Of a stretch of 33,319 nt of DNA, positions 30,192-33,319 are shown one piece after another. The first letter of the stretch is position 1, and every line of letters starts with the position of its first letter. The position numbers and the translations under genes were made by a program. The notes beneath the pieces are model-generated. The model was not told the DNA's origin. It did not search any database and worked only from the letters and a program-made list of their open reading frames with translations. Origin of the DNA: Sulfurospirillum sp. (GTDB lineage: Bacteria > Campylobacterota > Campylobacteria > Campylobacterales > QNZT01); assembly GCA_024762875.1 (NCBI GenBank), contig JANTGR010000008.1, forward strand, positions 1-33,319. Direction: 5' to 3'.

Positions 30192-30584
30192 ATGGCAGTT
30201 ATGATTACAGAAGAGTGTATCAATTGTGATGCATGTGCACCAGAATGTCCTGTAGCGGCAATTTTAGATGATGGAAATGCAAAAAACCCGTATGAAGGGG
30301 AGCGTTACTATGTCAAAGTAGAAGCTTGTGTAGAGTGTGTGGGTCATGCTGATGCACCTAGATGTGCTGAAGCCTGTCCTACAGAAGGATCTATCGTATG
30401 GGATATGCCTTATACGGCTGATTTCAATAGCTACTATGCAGAAGGCAATGAAAGCGGTACCTATAAGATCCGTGAACATAAGAAAAAAGGTTTGATGCTA
30501 CCAGAAGTGAAAGTACAGCCTTTTATGGAAGAAATCGCTATGGATGTGCGTCAGGCACACGCTAATGTAGCAGATTCTTTTTAA
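30192..30584 (+). CDS. 2[4Fe-4S] ferredoxin, copy 1
   Basis: A 130-residue ferredoxin of the FdxN/nif type with two cluster motifs: CINCDACAPECP (C-x2-C-x2-C-x3-C-P, residues 9-20) and CVECVGHADAPRCAEACP (C-x2-C-x8-C-x3-C-P). A C-terminal tail of about 50 residues (SGTYKIREHKKKGLMLPEV) is shared with the other two copies. Such proteins carry low-potential electrons to nitrogenase or NifB. Start after AAGGAG. It is followed closely by a NifX-like gene. Confidence 0.92.
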   Translation: MAVMITEECINCDACAPECPVAAILDDGNAKNPYEGERYYVKVEACVECVGHADAPRCAEACPTEGSIVWDMPYTADFNSYYAEGNESGTYKIREHKKKGLMLPEVKVQPFMEEIAMDVRQAHANVADSF

Positions 30585-30590
30585 AGTAAA

Positions 30591-30977
30591 ATGATGAGAG
30601 TTGCTTTTGCTTCAACAGACAAGATTCATATAGATCAGCATTTTGGTTGGTCGAAAACATTTCAACTGTTTGACGTAGATAAAGAGGATTCTGCTTTTAT
30701 CAAAGAAATTGACAGCTCTAAGGAGTATGAAGATGAGATGGAAAAGCTCAATTATAAGATTGGGACGATAAAAGAAGCAGATATGCTTTACTGTACACAA
30801 ATAGGGCCTAGTGCATCTAAAATGGTACAGGCTGCAAAGATCCATCCTATCCGATCTACAGGTGATGAAAGTATCGCTGAAGCGATAGCAAAACTACAGG
30901 AGTTGCTCAAAGGCAATCCTCCACCATGGTTACTGAGAATCTACTATAAATCCCAGCAAGCCAAAGAGGAGGGATAA
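30591..30977 (+). CDS. Second NifX-like cofactor-binding protein
   Basis: A 128-residue protein of the same family as the NifX at 5494-5919 (dinitrogenase Fe-Mo cofactor binding). It shares IDQHFGWSKTFQLFDV, DMLYCTQIGPSASKMVQAAKIHPIRST and the C-terminal KGNPPPWLLRIYY. It starts six bases after ferredoxin 1, with a weak ribosome site and a second ATG at 30594, and ends one base before ferredoxin 2. Being embedded among ferredoxins, it may bring a cofactor precursor together with electrons; that is inference. Confidence 0.87.
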   Translation: MMRVAFASTDKIHIDQHFGWSKTFQLFDVDKEDSAFIKEIDSSKEYEDEMEKLNYKIGTIKEADMLYCTQIGPSASKMVQAAKIHPIRSTGDESIAEAIAKLQELLKGNPPPWLLRIYYKSQQAKEEG

Positions 30978-30978
30978 T

Positions 30979-31371
30979 ATGGCTGTCATGATAACAGATA
31001 CCTGTATCAATTGTGATGCCTGTATAGATGAGTGCCCGGCTACAGCGATAGTCAGTGCAGAAGATTCACCACTTGCTTTTGGTGAGTACACTTATGTCAA
31101 ACCAGAAAAATGTATAGAGTGTGTTGATTCTGCTGTTCCAAAGTGTGCAGATGTCTGTCCGACAGAAGGGTGTATCGTTTGGGATATGCCTTATGACGCT
31201 GCGCACAATGAACATTTTGTAGACAATGAAAGCTATGTTATCCGCGTGCATAAGAAAAAGGGACTATTGTCACCGGAGGTCTCTCCACGACCATTTCGTG
31301 AAAATATTACGGAGGTTCAGAGAGAAAAAAATCTTAGTGTCGGGGAAACACTAAAGTTATATAACCCATAG
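30979..31371 (+). CDS. 2[4Fe-4S] ferredoxin, copy 2
   Basis: A 130-residue paralogue of copy 1. Cluster motifs are CINCDACIDECP and CIECVDSAVPKCADVCP, where the spacer between the second and third Cys is one residue shorter (x7) than in copies 1 and 3. An extra Cys follows in PTEGCIVWD. The tail YVIRVHKKKGLLSPEV is shared with copy 1. Start after GAGGGA. Confidence 0.91.
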   Translation: MAVMITDTCINCDACIDECPATAIVSAEDSPLAFGEYTYVKPEKCIECVDSAVPKCADVCPTEGCIVWDMPYDAAHNEHFVDNESYVIRVHKKKGLLSPEVSPRPFRENITEVQREKNLSVGETLKLYNP

Positions 31372-31380
31372 GAGGGGAAA

Positions 31381-31770
31381 ATGTCAGTAATAATATCAGA
31401 AGAGTGCATCAATTGTGATGCTTGTAGAACAGTATGTCCAGTCCATGCGATCGTCGATGATATGGAAAATCCAACAGGTGAGAGCAGATACTATGTCAAA
31501 CCTGAAAAGTGTGTAGAGTGTGTGGATATTTTTGATGTGCCACAATGTGCCGCAATCTGTCCTAGTATAGGGACTATCACTTGGGATTTTGCCTTTACCA
31601 AAGAGAACAATGAGCACTTTACAAGCAATGAAGTTTATAAACTTGGTGAGAGAAGAGGTAAGCTTTTGACACCTGCTTATAGAGAGAAAAAATATAGAGC
31701 AGATATCCCTGCCTCTATGAGAGGCGTCGGTGAACTTGTAGAAGTAGCCCCGGAGGAAGCTGCGAGTTAA
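31381..31770 (+). CDS. 2[4Fe-4S] ferredoxin, copy 3
   Basis: A 129-residue paralogue, the most diverged of the three. Motifs are CINCDACRTVCP and CVECVDIFDVPQCAAICP. PSIGTITWD replaces PTEG-[SC]-IVWD, and the tail (KLGERRGKLLTPAYREKKY) is related but different. Start nine bases after copy 2, after GGAGGGG. Its stop codon overlaps that of the convergent ankyrin gene inside a hairpin. Confidence 0.9.
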   Translation: MSVIISEECINCDACRTVCPVHAIVDDMENPTGESRYYVKPEKCVECVDIFDVPQCAAICPSIGTITWDFAFTKENNEHFTSNEVYKLGERRGKLLTPAYREKKYRADIPASMRGVGELVEVAPEEAAS

Positions 31771-31782
31771 CTCGCGGGCTTC
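31756..31782. terminator. Bidirectional terminator
   Basis: GAAGC-T-GCGAG (31756-31766), loop TTAA, then CTCGC-GG-GCTTC (31771-31782). The perfect palindrome GCGAGTTAACTCGC at its core contains both converging stop codons. Confidence 0.65.
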
Positions 31783-32204
31783 ACCAATCTTGCAATCTTT
31801 GGTGAGGTTGCATACTCATAGGCTGTAAATCCATCATCATTTTCCAGATAAGTGTTTGCACCTGCATTGACCAATAACTCTACCATCTCCAGCTTTCCTG
31901 CTGAAGTGGCATACATCAGTGTTGTCGTACCACCTATATTTTGTGTATTGAGCTCTATCTTCGCATCAAGCAGTAACTGCATGCATTTTGGATTGTCTCC
32001 AAATGCTGCCATCCAAAGGGCAGAGTTCCCGTCAACATTTTTCAGCTCTATATTTGCTCCTGCTTCCACAAGGGCTTTGCTGATTTCATACTTGCCTTCT
32101 CGTACTGCTTTCATCAGTGCTGTGTTGCCAAAGTTGCCCTGTCTGTCGATATCGTTGATATCATACTCATTTTCTTCCATCCATTTTTGCATCAAATCTG
32201 TCAT
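31767..32204 (-). CDS. Ankyrin-repeat protein
   Basis: A 145-residue protein made of about four ankyrin repeats (GNTALMKAVREGKYEISKALVEAGANIEL, then GNSALWMAAFGDNPKCMQLLLDAK, GGTTTLMYATSAGKLEMVELLVNAGANT, GFTAYEYATSPKIARLV). These mediate protein binding. The start at 32204 follows GAGGAG; a longer frame begins inside repeat D and is unlikely. No sigma-54 site is visible, because repeat D lies directly upstream; the promoter may be inside or beyond the repeat. Confidence 0.88.
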   Translation of the reverse strand: MTDLMQKWMEENEYDINDIDRQGNFGNTALMKAVREGKYEISKALVEAGANIELKNVDGNSALWMAAFGDNPKCMQLLLDAKIELNTQNIGGTTTLMYATSAGKLEMVELLVNAGANTYLENDDGFTAYEYATSPKIARLVKPAS

Positions 32205-32219
32205 TTTATCTCCTCTTTT

Positions 32220-32489
32220 TATGGTACCTCTAAACACCCTGATAGTTCATAACATCACAAGCTTTGTTTTAGGCAAGGCGGTTACTTGCAGGACTAGCCG
32301 TAGCTAATTCAAAAGTAACCAACGCAGTCTAAAGCAAAGCTTGTGATACCCACAGGGTGGGCTTAGAAGGAGCAATCTTCACAAAAAGTTTTTTTCATCT
32401 TAGCGTTGGCTAGGATTTCAAAAAACTTTTTGCAAATCTTACCCCTTCTAAGTCCATTATGAACTATCAGGGTGTTTAGAGGTACCATA
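32220..32489. repeat. Structured repeat D (double-tip element, 270 bp)
   Basis: It is closed by a perfect 33-bp inverted repeat (32220-32252 with 32457-32489). Stem 1: ATCACAAGCTTTG (32254-32266) with 32335-32347, tip 1 at 32288-32310 (GCAGGAC, TAGC-CG-TAGCTA, ATTC). The central hairpin is CCCAC-AGG-GTGGG (32349-32361). Stem 2: AAAAAGTTTTTT (32383-32394) with 32420-32431, tip 2 at 32399-32418 (inverted, TAGC-CAAC-GCTA). It lies between the ankyrin and VWA genes, and its right arm contains the last codons and stop of the VWA gene. It is the full-length relative of repeat C. Confidence 0.85.
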
Positions 32490-33319
32490 TAGTTTTACCA
32501 CTTTCCCAAATGGTATTTTAGCTTTTCGTGAAAGTGCCCACAGCACTTCATAGTTGGGCGGTTTTTTAGGAAAACTACCATCTCCATCTGTAAAATACAA
32601 GAGCATGGAAGTCATAGGCATGTAAGACTCTATATAGTCAAACACCGGACGAAAGTCTGTCCCGCCACCTCCTTTTAGTGTATATTTCATAGGTTGTGAA
32701 CTTTGAAAGGTGTAGTGCCCATGTACTTTTGCATCAGCGATAAGCATCTCTATTTTAATAGCAGGAAAACTTTGCATGATTGTTTCAAATTCACTTAAAA
32801 AGGCACCTAAAAGTTCTTCATTGATAGAGCCTGAGGTATCGATAGCTACACAAAGGCTCAATGTGTCACTCCGTAATGAAGGCAGCGCGATACCCATATG
32901 CAGAAATTTTTTATTGGGAGGCATAAACGCATAATCGTTTCGCATATGTCGATTGATGGCGGCATAAAGCAAAAAACGCCAGTCAGCACTATGGCTGATC
33001 ACTTTTTTACTGAGTCGTTCAATCCCTGTAGGGAGAGCACTTTGTCTTTTTGCCATTTCGGTAGAGATTCCCTCAGCATAACGCCAGGCAGCTTCACTCT
33101 CATCATCTATCTCTTCAGTAAAGAGTTCAAAGTTCTGACTCTCTTCCGGCTCTTGCTGGTTTTGATTGTTGTTTGTTCCGTCTGGTTCAAAAAGTGAATC
33201 TCTACCATGATACTGGTCTAACTCTTTTTGCAAGATGGCATAAATCTCTTCAGCATATTTGCCTTTAAATCTGGGATCATAGTTGACCCACTCGGGCACT
33301 TCAAGACCATTTTGCACCA
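32457..33319 (-). CDS. Second VWA-domain protein (5' end beyond the window)
   Basis: At least 287 codons of a gene that enters from the right edge; its start is not in the window. It is a paralogue of the VWA protein at 19247-20407: PPNKKFLHMGIALPSL aligns with PNRRFIHQDIYLPGF, followed by the metal-site motif AIDTSGSIN, then GGGGTDFRPVFDYIE and TDGDG. An acidic, Gln/Asn-rich linker precedes it, again as in the first copy. The last residues (GTSKHPDSS) are encoded by the end of repeat D, so the original C-terminus has probably been replaced. A MoxR partner and a metallopeptidase-like N-terminus may lie further right. Confidence 0.83.
   Translation of the reverse strand, partial: VQNGLEVPEWVNYDPRFKGKYAEEIYAILQKELDQYHGRDSLFEPDGTNNNQNQQEPEESQNFELFTEEIDDESEAAWRYAEGISTEMAKRQSALPTGIERLSKKVISHSADWRFLLYAAINRHMRNDYAFMPPNKKFLHMGIALPSLRSDTLSLCVAIDTSGSINEELLGAFLSEFETIMQSFPAIKIEMLIADAKVHGHYTFQSSQPMKYTLKGGGGTDFRPVFDYIESYMPMTSMLLYFTDGDGSFPKKPPNYEVLWALSRKAKIPFGKVVKLYGTSKHPDSS

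Overview
The window is part of a nitrogen-fixation (nif) island from an AT-rich bacterium, most likely a member of the Campylobacterota (Sulfurimonas/Sulfurovum/Arcobacter/Wolinella-like). The reasons are the low GC content, the nifE-N-X-(DUF269)-flavodoxin-nifW-nifZ order, a three-domain NifU, an OprD-type porin and the codon style. That assignment is inference; no marker gene fixes the genus. The structural genes nifHDK and nifB, nifV and nifS are not in the window. The left edge ends in the 3' end of a tRNA-Ser, which probably marks the edge of the island.

Layout. 1-800: tRNA-Ser end and a lipoprotein. 877-2800: a small gene and the nifE promoter, split apart by an IS1182-type insertion sequence. 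2839-9836 (+): FeMo-cofactor assembly genes nifE, nifN, nifX and a DUF269 gene, a flavodoxin, nifW, nifZ, two [2Fe-2S] ferredoxins and a sigma-54 gene (rpoN). 14034-9854 (-): nifU, an aldo/keto reductase, a NadB/SdhA-like flavoprotein, nifT and a small gene. 15258-14359 (-): a HicB-like/Sel1/Nfu fusion protein. 15659-17533 (+): five unrecognised genes. 22962-17744 (-): flavodiiron protein, NifQ-like protein, MoxR ATPase, VWA protein, helical protein, winged-helix-like protein, ArsC-like nitrogenase-associated protein, and then a 34-residue membrane peptide with its own promoter. 23063-25243 (+): OprD-like porin and ModA. 28450-25248 (-): thiol peroxidase, tandem nitroreductase, alanine dehydrogenase and a small gene. 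28572-31770 (+): nifA, then three 2[4Fe-4S] ferredoxins with a second NifX-like gene among them. 32204-33319 (-): ankyrin protein and the 3' part of a second VWA gene.

Regulation ties the region together. Eleven sites match a sigma-54 -24/-12 promoter of the form (W)AGAAYR-N4-TTGCA, almost all with A in place of the first G of the usual -24 GG. They precede nearly every transcription unit, including all the unrecognised ones, while nifA itself has a good sigma-70 promoter. A dedicated sigma-54 (rpoN, with a slightly altered RpoN box) and NifA are both encoded here, so the island looks like a self-contained regulon. Its parts cover cofactor assembly (NifE/N/X, NifQ-like, NifU), electron supply (flavodoxin and five ferredoxins), molybdate uptake, O2 and peroxide defence (flavodiiron protein, Tpx), and an unexplained MoxR/VWA chaperone-like module.

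Four large structured repeats (A-D, 174-274 bp) sit in the gene gaps. Each has terminal inverted repeats private to that copy, and a shared 'GCAGGAC-hairpin-AATTC' tip. The full-length copies carry two tips in inverted orientation around a CCCC-GAA-GGGG-type hairpin. The tip stems covary between copies. I recognise no named element for them, and together with the MoxR/VWA module and the variant sigma-54 promoter they are the most novel content here.
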